DNA of 41,413 nucleotides from Paenalcaligenes sp021793095 (lineage in GTDB: Bacteria > Pseudomonadota > Gammaproteobacteria > Burkholderiales > Burkholderiaceae_B): contig DAHVQS010000013.1 of assembly GCA_027317645.1 (NCBI GenBank), positions 1 through 41,413 on the forward strand. Reading direction: 5' to 3'. Of this stretch, positions 30,980-39,684 are shown piece after piece. The position numbers and the translations under genes are program-made. Under the pieces are notes generated by a model. That model was not told where the DNA came from. It searched no databases and saw nothing but the letters and a program-made list of their open reading frames with translations. Within the stretch, counting starts at the first letter, position 1; the number at the start of each line of letters is the position of its first letter.

Positions 30980-33916
30980 ATGCATGGTATTTCACGGCGC
31001 AGCTTTATCAAGCTGGGCACAATCGCAGGCATCACGGTTAGCTTAGGGCGCTTGCCATTTGCGCATGCAGTTGAGGTGCATTCAGGGGCACATCCCAAGA
31101 CTTGGGTCGCCCCTGATGGCAAGGCGCGGTACCGTTGGGATGCCATTCGCAAGGTGACGGGTCAAAAGGTGTTTGCCCGTGATTTTCGGGCCAAGGATTT
31201 ACCGGGTTGGCCAAAAGAGCAGGCACATGCCTTTTTTGTTAAGGCGACACGCATTGACAGAGTATTTGAGGGGGTGGATTTAACAGAGCTGGGCGATGAT
31301 CTGCAGCCAGATCGGTTGCTGTATCACGAGGATCTCGAGGAGGACGGCGTTCAAGTACCCAAGCCCGCGGATCTCGGGGCCGACTTTTATGGAGATTATT
31401 TCCTTGTGCCTAGGGGCACCTGCTCGCCCATGTATGGTCATCCCGTTGCGCTGTTGGTGTATCACGACTTTGAGCGTTTTGAGGCCGCTAAGCGCAAGCT
31501 TCGTTTTGATGACAAGTTTGTGCAGTATGGTGATGAAGGGCCTTCTACTTTGCCAGATAATTATGGTGCCGCTCGTTATGTGCGCCTAGGGGGGGCCAGC
31601 CCTACCGATGAGGATGAGTTTTCTCCCGTACAAAATGCGGTGATTTGGGGGGCATTTAAGGACGATGAGGTCGTTTGGCCGCCCGCTGATCCAGATGATG
31701 AGAATCCGTTTATCCCTGCTTCGGTCAAAGGCAAGCACCGCGGTGGCGGTGGCGAGCGCGACCCCGAGGTGGTGGCGCTGGAAACAGCTGACGGTATGCG
31801 GGCAGGGATGGATATTGCTGCCGAGTTAGCCCGAGAGATAGACGCGGCCCGTGAAAACCCCGATAAAATTGTGCTCAACCGCCGGGGCAGCACTCAGGCC
31901 ATTGAGCCCAGTGCAATGGAGCCTGATAATGGCAACGCTTGGTACGATGCAGAGACTAAAACCTTGCACCTGTTGGTCGCGGCACAGTCGCCTTATGAGG
32001 TGGCCCGGGTGGCAGCCTATATGGTCAAGGACAACAAAAAATTCCCGGTTGAGCACATTAATCTTTTAACTGGGACCACCGTAGGCTACGGTTCCAAGGA
32101 TCACTCTATCTTTCCTTTTTATGTAGTGGCTGCTGCCTTTTATGGCGACGGTTTGCCTGTACGCTTGGCAAATAATCGCTACGAGCAATTCCAGTTGGGC
32201 ATTAAACGCCACCCAGCACAGATGGATGTGACCATCACCGCAGATCGCGAGACGGGTAAGTTTGAAATTCTAAAAGGCTACTACGATCTCAATGGAGGGG
32301 GGCGCGCAAACTTTTCTTTTAGTGTGGCGCAGGTCTGTGCCACGGCCGCGCAGTCAAGTTACTATTTCCCCAAATCAGATTTAGCGGCAGCTGCTTTTGC
32401 CACGCCTGCGGTTGAGTCGGGTTCGATGCGTGGGTATGGCACCCTGCAAAGTATGACCATGACCGAGCTGATGGTGGATGAGCTAGCAGCTGAGCTCGAT
32501 ATGGATGCCATTGAGTTGCGGCGTCGCAATGTGTTGCTACCGCAATACCCCAATACCCAAGGGGCAGTACAGCTGGGTGATCCACGCTTAGAAGAAATGC
32601 TGGAAAAGGCGGCTGAGCATCCTTTGTGGAAAGAAAAAGATCAGAAAAAGGCCGAGTTTGACGAGGCTAACCCAGGCAAGAAATATGGGGTGGGCTTTGC
32701 TCAGGTGCAAAAAGACTACGGGACAGGGGCAGATGCCAGTGCGTTAGTGCTCGAGTTTGATGCGGATGGCCGTCTGACCATGCGTCACTGCGCGCAGGAA
32801 ATCGGTACGGGGGCCACCACCGCTCAACAGATCATGATCGGTGAGCTCATTGGCAAAATCCCCGACGATGCCGTTTTTGCGGTGACGGACTTTCCCGAGC
32901 TACCGCTGGTCAGTAACTACGAGGCCTTTACCACCTCACAAGAGGATGAAAACAAGCTGGCAGAAAATCCCTATTGGGTGCCTACCGTCTTACCGCCGAT
33001 GAGTGCCTCTAATAGTGTGTACTTCATTGGTTTTGGGACGCGTCAAGCCGCCCGCTTTTTGCTTGAGTACAGTATCTGGCCAGCGGCCAAGGCACTGTGG
33101 AGCGAGGGCGGAGCAGGGGGAGAGCTGGCCAGTGGCTACATGACTCATGATGATTTGCGCGCCGTGCCCGGTGGGATCGGGGGCGGGGGCATGTCGACCT
33201 TGAGCTTTGAGCAGATCGCCAAAAAGGCGCATGAGATGGGTCTTATCACAGGGGTGGCGGTGCATTGTTTTAGCCGCTGGCAATGGGCCACTGCCGAATT
33301 TGAGATCCCGGGTTTTGGTCCCCGCACTTTACCGGTCGATGCCCTGGCCGTTCGTTATGGTGAGGGGGCACCCGAAGAACTCAAGCAGCGCATGACCACC
33401 GGTGGCTATGATTTCATCAAACGCAGCAAGATCAATTTCCCCCCGACCCAGCGCAGCAATGCTGGGGTGACGACCTACACACCCGCCGCTTGCTTGGTCG
33501 AACTCAATGTCAACACCTTTACGGGCGAGGTGGAAATCATGAGCCACCACAGCGTGCTTGATCCGGGTCAGGTGATTGTGCCTGAGTTGGTATCCGGGCA
33601 GCAGCAGGGTGGGGTGGCCATGGGCATCGGACACGCTTTGATGGAAGAGTTCCCCATGTATGAGGATGGCCCTGGCGATGGCACTTGGAACTTTAACCGC
33701 TACCAGTTACCGCGCGGTGAAGACGTCGCCGTATGGACCCAAACGGCTGAATATCTACCACCATTGACGGATACCTCACCACCCAAAGGGCTGGCTGAGG
33801 TGGTGATGCTGCCAGTAATCGCCGCGACCGGAAATGCCATTGCGCATGCCATTGGAAAACGTATTTACGACCTGCCCTGGTCGGCTGACAAAATTAAAAA
33901 GGCCCTTGAATCATGA
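30980..33916 (+). CDS. Tat-exported molybdenum hydroxylase, molybdopterin-binding subunit (xanthine dehydrogenase family)
   Basis: The 978-aa large subunit of a three-part aldehyde or N-heterocycle oxidoreductase. The N-terminus has a twin-arginine signal, SRRSFIKLG (R6-R7), then a hydrophobic stretch ending HAVEV, so the enzyme is periplasmic. The aldehyde oxidase a/b hammerhead-type region lies early (about 45-190). The Mo-cofactor domains include GGGRANFSFSV, SGSMRGYGTLQSMTMTELMVDELA, and the likely catalytic Glu E940 in PPKGLAEVVMLPV. It has no FAD domain and overlaps the 2Fe-2S gene by 4 bp (ATGA), followed by a cytochrome gene. The layout matches IorB-like or acetic-acid-bacterial aldehyde dehydrogenase systems. 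The substrate is unknown. Confidence 0.85.
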   Translation: MHGISRRSFIKLGTIAGITVSLGRLPFAHAVEVHSGAHPKTWVAPDGKARYRWDAIRKVTGQKVFARDFRAKDLPGWPKEQAHAFFVKATRIDRVFEGVDLTELGDDLQPDRLLYHEDLEEDGVQVPKPADLGADFYGDYFLVPRGTCSPMYGHPVALLVYHDFERFEAAKRKLRFDDKFVQYGDEGPSTLPDNYGAARYVRLGGASPTDEDEFSPVQNAVIWGAFKDDEVVWPPADPDDENPFIPASVKGKHRGGGGERDPEVVALETADGMRAGMDIAAELAREIDAARENPDKIVLNRRGSTQAIEPSAMEPDNGNAWYDAETKTLHLLVAAQSPYEVARVAAYMVKDNKKFPVEHINLLTGTTVGYGSKDHSIFPFYVVAAAFYGDGLPVRLANNRYEQFQLGIKRHPAQMDVTITADRETGKFEILKGYYDLNGGGRANFSFSVAQVCATAAQSSYYFPKSDLAAAAFATPAVESGSMRGYGTLQSMTMTELMVDELAAELDMDAIELRRRNVLLPQYPNTQGAVQLGDPRLEEMLEKAAEHPLWKEKDQKKAEFDEANPGKKYGVGFAQVQKDYGTGADASALVLEFDADGRLTMRHCAQEIGTGATTAQQIMIGELIGKIPDDAVFAVTDFPELPLVSNYEAFTTSQEDENKLAENPYWVPTVLPPMSASNSVYFIGFGTRQAARFLLEYSIWPAAKALWSEGGAGGELASGYMTHDDLRAVPGGIGGGGMSTLSFEQIAKKAHEMGLITGVAVHCFSRWQWATAEFEIPGFGPRTLPVDALAVRYGEGAPEELKQRMTTGGYDFIKRSKINFPPTQRSNAGVTTYTPAACLVELNVNTFTGEVEIMSHHSVLDPGQVIVPELVSGQQQGGVAMGIGHALMEEFPMYEDGPGDGTWNFNRYQLPRGEDVAVWTQTAEYLPPLTDTSPPKGLAEVVMLPVIAATGNAIAHAIGKRIYDLPWSADKIKKALES

Positions 33917-34458
33917 CAATGGAAAAACAACCACTCACGATGACCGTAAATGGTGAAAAAATTGGTCCCATTGATGTCCCGCTGGGCATGCCTATGGTTG
34001 ATTTTTTACACCATTATTTGAATCTCACCGGCACTCGATTTGGGTGTGGAGAGGGTGTTTGTCATGCTTGTACTGTTGTCGAAGTACAAGATGATGGCAC
34101 TCAAAAAGAAAGCCGCACCTGTATCTACGGCGCTCATATGTTTGATGGTCGCGAGATCATCACTGTTGAGGGCCACGCCAAACTCAACGCTGAGGGCGAG
34201 GTCGAGGAGCTCAGCCCGGTGCAGCAAGCATTTGTGGATTATTTCGCATTTCAATGCAGTTACTGCACCCCGGGGTTTGTGACCGGTGCCACTGTTTTTA
34301 TCGACCAACTCAAACGTAACCCAGTTAAAAAAGAAGACCTACAAAGCGCCATCGAAGAAGCGCTCAACGTCCATATTTGCCGTTGCACGGGGTACGTGCG
34401 CTACTACGAGGCCATACGCGAGGTGGCATTGAACACCCCTGGCTGCGTCATTGATTAA
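33913..34458 (+). CDS. 2Fe-2S subunit of the molybdenum hydroxylase
   Basis: A 181-aa electron-transfer subunit with two clusters. The plant-ferredoxin-type cluster uses C45, C50, C53 and C70 (CGEGVCHAC...C); the second uses C115, C118, C156 and C158 (CSYCTPGF ... CRCTGY). It has no signal of its own, so it is expected to be folded with the large subunit and exported with it through Tat. It starts on the ATGA overlap with the Mo-subunit stop and is followed 17 bp later by the cytochrome. IorA and NicA are known relatives. Confidence 0.94.
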   Translation: MTMEKQPLTMTVNGEKIGPIDVPLGMPMVDFLHHYLNLTGTRFGCGEGVCHACTVVEVQDDGTQKESRTCIYGAHMFDGREIITVEGHAKLNAEGEVEELSPVQQAFVDYFAFQCSYCTPGFVTGATVFIDQLKRNPVKKEDLQSAIEEALNVHICRCTGYVRYYEAIREVALNTPGCVID

Positions 34459-34475
34459 AAAAAGAGAGAGACACC

Positions 34476-35783
34476 ATGAAAAGCCACCGTTTGCGAAATA
34501 CTATCTGGATCATCATTTTACTGATCATTGTGTTCTGCATTGCCGTGCTCTTTGGGGCGTTTCGCACGAGCAGTGTCGCGCCACAAGCCAAAGAACAGCT
34601 ATCGGCAGATGAAATGCAGGTATTAGCCAAAAAAGGCCGTGAGCTGGTGCTGGCTGGGGATTGCTTTGGCTGTCACTCGCAACCCTCAGGACCGCAGGCG
34701 GCTGGGGGCGTGCCCATTGATACGCCCTTTGGTACCCTGCACTCGACCAACATCACACCAGACAAAAAACACGGTATCGGTAATTACAGCCGCGAGGATT
34801 TCCACCGCGTCTTGCGCGATGGGATAGCTCCTGGCGACAGAAACCTCTATCCGGCCATGCCCTTTGTGTTCACACACATCACCACAGCAGATGATATCGA
34901 TGCAATCTATGCGTATCTGATGAGCATCGAGCCCATGGATGTGCCCAATAAAGAAAACACTGGGGTCTTTAAGCTGCCGGTGCGACCATTTATGAACTTT
35001 TGGACGCTGTTGAATTTCCCCGATCGTCAGGTGCCCAGTGAGCCCGATCGCTCCAAAGTCTGGGCCCGTGGTGCCTATTTGGTCGAGGGGCTGGCCCACT
35101 GTGCGGCCTGTCATACCCCACGTAACCTCATGATGGGGGTCGACTTTTCTAAAAACTTAGAGGGCGGTGAGGTCGATGGGCTGGATATTCCCAACATCAC
35201 CCCTGAAATGTTGGCCAAGCGGGGCTTTGATGTGCCCACACTCAGCCAATATCTAGAAACCGGTATGGCCCCGCAGGGCACCAGTTTTGCGGGCATGCAT
35301 ACCGTGACTCATTTTTCCACCAGTGCGATGGAAAAAGATGACGTCGATGCCATGGCCACTTATTTGCTGACCGATAAAGACGGCCAGATCGTTGAGCCCA
35401 GTGAGCCACCGCAGCCCATTGAGGCGGCGGCTCACCCCGAGCCGGATAGCGATATGGAGGTGGGTCGCCGAGTGTATATGGCTGCCTGCGCGGGTTGCCA
35501 TGGCTTAGAGGGTGAGGGGGTGCCCAATGTATCCCCTGCCTTGCATGGCAATGGCATCATTGCGATGGATAGCCCACGCGACACCATTGCTGTGGTGCTC
35601 AATGGCATACCGACCGAGCGCTTTACAGGTTATAAGCGCATGTACGAGATGCCCCCTTTTTCTCATCGCTTAAAAGATGAAGAAGTCGCAGATTTGGTGA
35701 CTTGGGTACGCGCTGAGTGGGGCGGGCAGGATACCGCCGTCACGGTGGATGATGTCCAAGCCATTGATAAAGCCATCCACTAA
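34476..35783 (+). CDS. membrane-anchored tri-haem cytochrome c
   Basis: A 435-aa c-type cytochrome that likely takes electrons from the molybdenum hydroxylase to the respiratory chain. Residues about 10-29 form an uncleaved membrane anchor (WIIILLIIVFCIAVLFGAF). Three haem sites follow: CFGCH (63-67), CAACH (209-213) and CAGCH (338-342), each in a cytochrome-c domain. Met ligands are likely in the segments MPFVFTH, APQGTSFAGM and EMPPFSHRL. The three-domain plan matches cytochrome subunits of quinone-linked alcohol and aldehyde dehydrogenases. The ribosome site AAGAGAGAGA is 6 bases before the ATG. Confidence 0.93.
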   Translation: MKSHRLRNTIWIIILLIIVFCIAVLFGAFRTSSVAPQAKEQLSADEMQVLAKKGRELVLAGDCFGCHSQPSGPQAAGGVPIDTPFGTLHSTNITPDKKHGIGNYSREDFHRVLRDGIAPGDRNLYPAMPFVFTHITTADDIDAIYAYLMSIEPMDVPNKENTGVFKLPVRPFMNFWTLLNFPDRQVPSEPDRSKVWARGAYLVEGLAHCAACHTPRNLMMGVDFSKNLEGGEVDGLDIPNITPEMLAKRGFDVPTLSQYLETGMAPQGTSFAGMHTVTHFSTSAMEKDDVDAMATYLLTDKDGQIVEPSEPPQPIEAAAHPEPDSDMEVGRRVYMAACAGCHGLEGEGVPNVSPALHGNGIIAMDSPRDTIAVVLNGIPTERFTGYKRMYEMPPFSHRLKDEEVADLVTWVRAEWGGQDTAVTVDDVQAIDKAIH

Positions 35784-35801
35784 TACCGCGCCTAGCGCGC
35801 A

Positions 35802-36576
35802 TCAATAGAGAAAATCCTGCAGCTGCTCGGGGACATCGATGTCCTTGAGCACGGCAGGATCATCCACGGGTACTGCCTGACAGCCATGACGCTGTAGCAG
35901 TTTACGCGCCCCTTGATCGCCTTTGAGTTGGGTGAGGTCAGTGCACAGCGCCCAATGAAAACCTACCGGATGTCCGCGTTGTTGGGTATATTCGGGGGCC
36001 GCGATCAAGGGGCGCTGTATTTTCGTCTGCGCAGTTGGATTTTGCGGCGCTGTTTTTGGGGGTGTGCTCGTGCCTGCATTGGGGGGCGCGCCAGGCGTGG
36101 GTGCGCCCACATTGCGGTTTGCGCCGGTGAGGGCTTGGATAATTGCCTCATAGCTGCTGGGCAGGATGCCTGGCATATCGGCCAATGCAACCAATAGGGC
36201 ATCGGGGGGCTGGCCCGTGTGGGCGACACGTTGTTGTAGGGTCAAGGCCGCTGCAGCTAGGCTGGATCCCATGCCTTGGTGGCCCGCCGCACTACAGAGC
36301 AACTCGATATCACCCAGCGAGTGTTTGCGAGCAGGGCAGTCCGCCCTGAGTGCGCTGCACCTGCTCGTGGCGAGAGAGATGCTCGGGCAGTGTCACCACT
36401 AAAGTCAATGCACAATGTCTTGCTAGGGCAAGGGTGCTGGCCTGCAGTACACTGAGGTGATGGGGCAGGGGCTGCAGCAATTTATCTTGACCGGGGCGCT
36501 GCTCGGCAAAACGCGTGCCCTGGCCGGCAGCCAATAAGATGCCCCAAATGACGGGGGAATAATGTAGATTGACCAT
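35802..36576 (-). pseudogene. mocA: MocA-like molybdenum cofactor nucleotidyltransferase, broken by a frameshift
   Basis: Two reading frames together make one NTP-transferase of the MobA/MocA type, which adds CMP (or GMP) to the molybdenum cofactor. The first, from ATG 36576, has the nucleotide-binding start GILLAAGQGTRF and runs through VVTLPEHLSRHEQVQRT, then hits a TGA at 36310. The second frame continues at about 36350 (LRADCPARKHSLGDIELLC) and holds GMGSSL, LLVALADMPGI and the C-terminal GHPVGFHWALC. The switch needs one base skipped between about 36340 and 36352. A Pro/Ala/Thr-rich insert sits in the second half. It may be a true mutation or a sequencing error. It is divergent from xdhC. 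Confidence 0.72.
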
Positions 36577-36640
36577 TGCTATTAAGCTATTTAAACCATT
36601 TAAGGCATCATAGCAGTACACAGAGGTGAACGAGGAGACT

Positions 36641-37669
36641 ATGGATAGTATCGATATTCGTGTATTAAAAACCATGCTCGGTTGGCGCCGAGAGGGGCAG
36701 CAGTTGTTATGGGTGACTGTGCTACAGACTTGGGGGTCGTCACCACGACCTATTGGCTCGATGATGGCCATTAGCGCAGACGGTCAGGTGGTGGGCTCAG
36801 TGTCTGGGGGCTGCATTGAGGATGATTTGATCCAGCAGCGCGCCCAGTATATACAGCAGGGCCTAGCCCAAGAGGCGCCACAAAGGCTGCGTTATGGGAT
36901 TAAAGCCTCCGAAGCACATAGTTTTGGGCTGCCTTGTGGAGGGGTGATTGACTTGCTAGTCGAGTGCTCGCCCTCTGTCGCGCTGTTGCAGCAGCTATTG
37001 GATGCCATAGAAAATGGTCGCTCTATAGAAAAAAGAGTGTGTTTAAACACAGGGGCGCTGACGGTGGATACAGATGCCCGTCAAGGCAGTTTAAGTATTG
37101 TGGATGATCAGCTGTGCCACTTTTTCGGGCCCCCCTACCGCATGTTATTGATTGGTGCTGGGCAACTGAGCGAATACTTGGCCACCATGGCGATTTTCAA
37201 TGGCTTTCAGGTCACGGTCTGCGACCCGCGTAGCCAATACAGTGGCGATTGGCAGGTGCCCAAGGCAAAACTGGTAACAGGCATGCCAGATGATGAGGTG
37301 CTGGCATTTGAGGCCAATGACCGCAGTGTGATTGTGGCCCTGACCCATGATCCCAAGTTGGATGATATGGCCCTTTTAGAGGCGCTCATGTCGCCGGCAT
37401 TTTATGTGGGCGCCATTGGCTCGCGTCGCAACCAAGAGCAGCGTCGCGAACGTCTGCGCACGCACTTTGACATCCCCGAGTCCGCCTTGCAGCGCCTGCG
37501 CGGGCCGGTAGGATTATATATCGGCAGTAAAACACCGGCTGAGATTGCAGTCAGCATCATGGCCGATATTATTGCTGTCAAAAATAATGTTGCCTTGCCG
37601 CCTGAGGTCACCGTAGGGGTTGCCAAAGACCGTCTCGAAAACCCGCAGGGGGTAGTGACTGCAGGCTGA
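36641..37669 (+). CDS. xdhC: XdhC/CoxI-family molybdenum hydroxylase maturation factor
   Basis: A 342-aa protein that binds the molybdenum cofactor and readies it (sulfuration) for insertion into xanthine-dehydrogenase-type enzymes. The N-terminal XdhC_CoxI domain shows VLQTWGSSPRPIGSMMAI and SVSGGCIEDDL. The C-terminal Rossmann domain has RMLLIGAGQLSEYLATMA and GAIGSRRNQEQRRERL, with GLYIGSKTPAEIAVSIMADI near the end. ATG 36641 has GAGGAG close upstream; a GTG at 36626 is in frame without a ribosome site. It serves the hydroxylase genes just upstream. Confidence 0.9.
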   Translation: MDSIDIRVLKTMLGWRREGQQLLWVTVLQTWGSSPRPIGSMMAISADGQVVGSVSGGCIEDDLIQQRAQYIQQGLAQEAPQRLRYGIKASEAHSFGLPCGGVIDLLVECSPSVALLQQLLDAIENGRSIEKRVCLNTGALTVDTDARQGSLSIVDDQLCHFFGPPYRMLLIGAGQLSEYLATMAIFNGFQVTVCDPRSQYSGDWQVPKAKLVTGMPDDEVLAFEANDRSVIVALTHDPKLDDMALLEALMSPAFYVGAIGSRRNQEQRRERLRTHFDIPESALQRLRGPVGLYIGSKTPAEIAVSIMADIIAVKNNVALPPEVTVGVAKDRLENPQGVVTAG

Positions 37670-37760
37670 GACGGCCCCAGCCAAAGCCATTATTCTGCGG
37701 ACAGGCTGTTAAAATGGGCCAAAAGCAATGGTTTGATTCACAATCATAAAGGAATCCTAC

Positions 37761-38747
37761 ATGAGCCAAATGATGACAGCCATAGAGATCACCACACCCG
37801 GTGGTCCCGAGGTACTTCAACCTGTACAGCGCCCTGTGCCACAGCCTAAACCCGGGCAGGTCCTGATCAAGGTCGCTGCAGCTGGGGTCAATCGACCGGA
37901 TGTCGCCCAGCGCACAGGGGCTTATCCGCCACCCCCTGGGGCATCTGATTTGCCCGGCTTAGAGGTGGCGGGTGAAATCGTCGCGGGCGATGCCACCGCG
38001 GGGGGCTTTAATATTGGTGACAAGGTCTGCGCTCTGACCCCAGGTGGGGGCTATGCAGAGTACTGCGTGGTCGATGCGCGCCACTGTTTGCCCATCCCTA
38101 GTGGCTTGAGCATGGTCGAGGCCGCTGGCCTGCCCGAGACCTTTTTTACGGTCTGGAGCAATGTTTTTCAACGGGGTGCACTCAGTAAAGGTGAAAGCCT
38201 GCTGGTGCACGGCGGGGCCAGTGGTATTGGTACCACAGCCATTCAGCTGGCACGTGCGTTAGGCCACACCGTTTATGCCACCGCAGGCAGTGATGAACGG
38301 GTCGCCGCCATCAATGAGCTCGGGGCGATTGGGATTAACTACCGCAGCCAAAAGTTCGAGGAGTTCATCCGCGCAGACACCAACAAACGAGGTGTTGACG
38401 TCATTTTAGATATGGTCGCTGGTGACTATATCGAGCGTGATATCCGCTGCCTGGCAGATGACGGGCGAATTGTGGTCATTGCCTTGCTCGGCGGGCGCTA
38501 TGGAAAAATAGATTGTGCCCATTTGATGAGTCGGCGCTTGACCATTACTGGCTCGACATTGCGCCCACGCGACAATGATTTCAAGGCCGAGGTTGCCCAA
38601 AATCTGCAAAAACATGCCTGGCCCCTTATCGAAGAGGGCAAGGTCAAACCCATCATCCATGCGACGTTTCCATTACAAGAGGCGGAGCAGGCGCATGCCA
38701 TGATGGATGCAGGTGAGCAAATCGGTAAAATCATTATGACCGTTTAA
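37761..38747 (+). CDS. qor: NAD(P)H quinone oxidoreductase (zinc-independent MDR family)
   Basis: A 328-aa medium-chain reductase that uses NADPH to reduce quinones. The N-terminal substrate domain has AAAGVNRPDVAQRTGAYPPPP and GLEVAGEIV; the cofactor motif is VHGGASGIGTTAIQLARALG, and the region GVDVILDMVAGDY follows. No zinc-ligand Cys cluster is present. It matches the PIG3/Qor subgroup by PDVAQR and the STLRPRDNDFK segment. AAAGGAAT precedes the ATG. I recall this gene between pnp and tpiA in many Burkholderiales. Confidence 0.88.
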   Translation: MSQMMTAIEITTPGGPEVLQPVQRPVPQPKPGQVLIKVAAAGVNRPDVAQRTGAYPPPPGASDLPGLEVAGEIVAGDATAGGFNIGDKVCALTPGGGYAEYCVVDARHCLPIPSGLSMVEAAGLPETFFTVWSNVFQRGALSKGESLLVHGGASGIGTTAIQLARALGHTVYATAGSDERVAAINELGAIGINYRSQKFEEFIRADTNKRGVDVILDMVAGDYIERDIRCLADDGRIVVIALLGGRYGKIDCAHLMSRRLTITGSTLRPRDNDFKAEVAQNLQKHAWPLIEEGKVKPIIHATFPLQEAEQAHAMMDAGEQIGKIIMTV

Positions 38748-38772
38748 ATGGCATTTTATATGCGCAGAAAAA

Positions 38773-38805
38773 GCATGCCCAGTGGCATGCCTTTGTGCTT
38801 TTTAG
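38773..38805 (+). terminator. terminator of qor
   Basis: Stem GCATGCC/GGCATGC with loop CAGT, followed by CTTTGTGCTTTTT. Confidence 0.6.
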
Positions 38806-38912
38806 CCCTCTATAAATACAAGCCCTCGCTATTGTCTAAACTTTGCTACAATTGGTCGGTTTAGGATTGTGTATTTAGCTATCGCTTTCAATTACAATTA
38901 GACCCACAAGAT

Positions 38913-39665
38913 ATGTCGACCAAACACAAGAGCTCTCGCTTGCTGATGGGCAACTGGAAAATGAACGGCTCATTGGCGAGCAATCAGGTGCTGCTTGATG
39001 GGCTGTTGCAGGGGTTGCAACAGCAGCCTACCGAACACCAGGTGGTGGTGTGCGCTCCTTTTGTTTATCTGGCCCAAGTCCAATCTCTACTGGCAGATAC
39101 GCCGATCGCCTGGGGGGCACAAGATGTGTCCGCCCATGACAGCGGTGCCTATACCGGTGAGGTCAGCGCGGCCATGCTCCAAGAGCTGGGCTGCCGTTTT
39201 GTGTTGGTCGGTCATTCTGAGCGTCGGCAGTATTTTTCCGAGAGCGATGCCCTCACCGCGGCCAAGGTCCAACAGGTGGTGGCCCACAGTATGCGCCCCG
39301 TTTTATGTATTGGTGAAACACAGGCACAGCACGATGCTGAACAGACCCAGCAGGTCTTGGCGCAGCAGCTCGCGCCCGTACTGGCCTTAGGGGCTCAGCA
39401 GTTGTCGGGTTTGGTCATTGCTTACGAGCCCGTGTGGGCCATTGGCAGTGGGCGCAGCGCCTCACCCGAGTACGCGCAACAGGTGCACGATTTTATCCGC
39501 CAACAACTACAGCAGGCGGGGTGTGCAGCCACACCCATACTCTACGGGGGCAGCGTTAACGCGGAAAACGCAGCAGATTTATTTGCACAGCCAGCCATCG
39601 GTGGTGCGCTGGTGGGCGGGGCGTCTCTACAGGCAGACAGTTTTTTAAGTATTGTGGCCGCTTAG
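38913..39665 (+). CDS. tpiA: triose-phosphate isomerase
   Basis: A glycolytic enzyme, 250 aa, that interconverts dihydroxyacetone phosphate and glyceraldehyde 3-phosphate. Catalytic elements: NWKMNG (Lys16), GHSERRQYF (His) and AYEPVWAIGSGRSAS (Glu); the phosphate loop is YGGSVNAENAADLF. The start has only a weak ribosome site. It is followed 19 bp later by secG, the conserved pairing. Confidence 0.97.
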   Translation: MSTKHKSSRLLMGNWKMNGSLASNQVLLDGLLQGLQQQPTEHQVVVCAPFVYLAQVQSLLADTPIAWGAQDVSAHDSGAYTGEVSAAMLQELGCRFVLVGHSERRQYFSESDALTAAKVQQVVAHSMRPVLCIGETQAQHDAEQTQQVLAQQLAPVLALGAQQLSGLVIAYEPVWAIGSGRSASPEYAQQVHDFIRQQLQQAGCAATPILYGGSVNAENAADLFAQPAIGGALVGGASLQADSFLSIVAA

Positions 39666-39684
39666 GCGGTGTCGGAGTTTTTCA

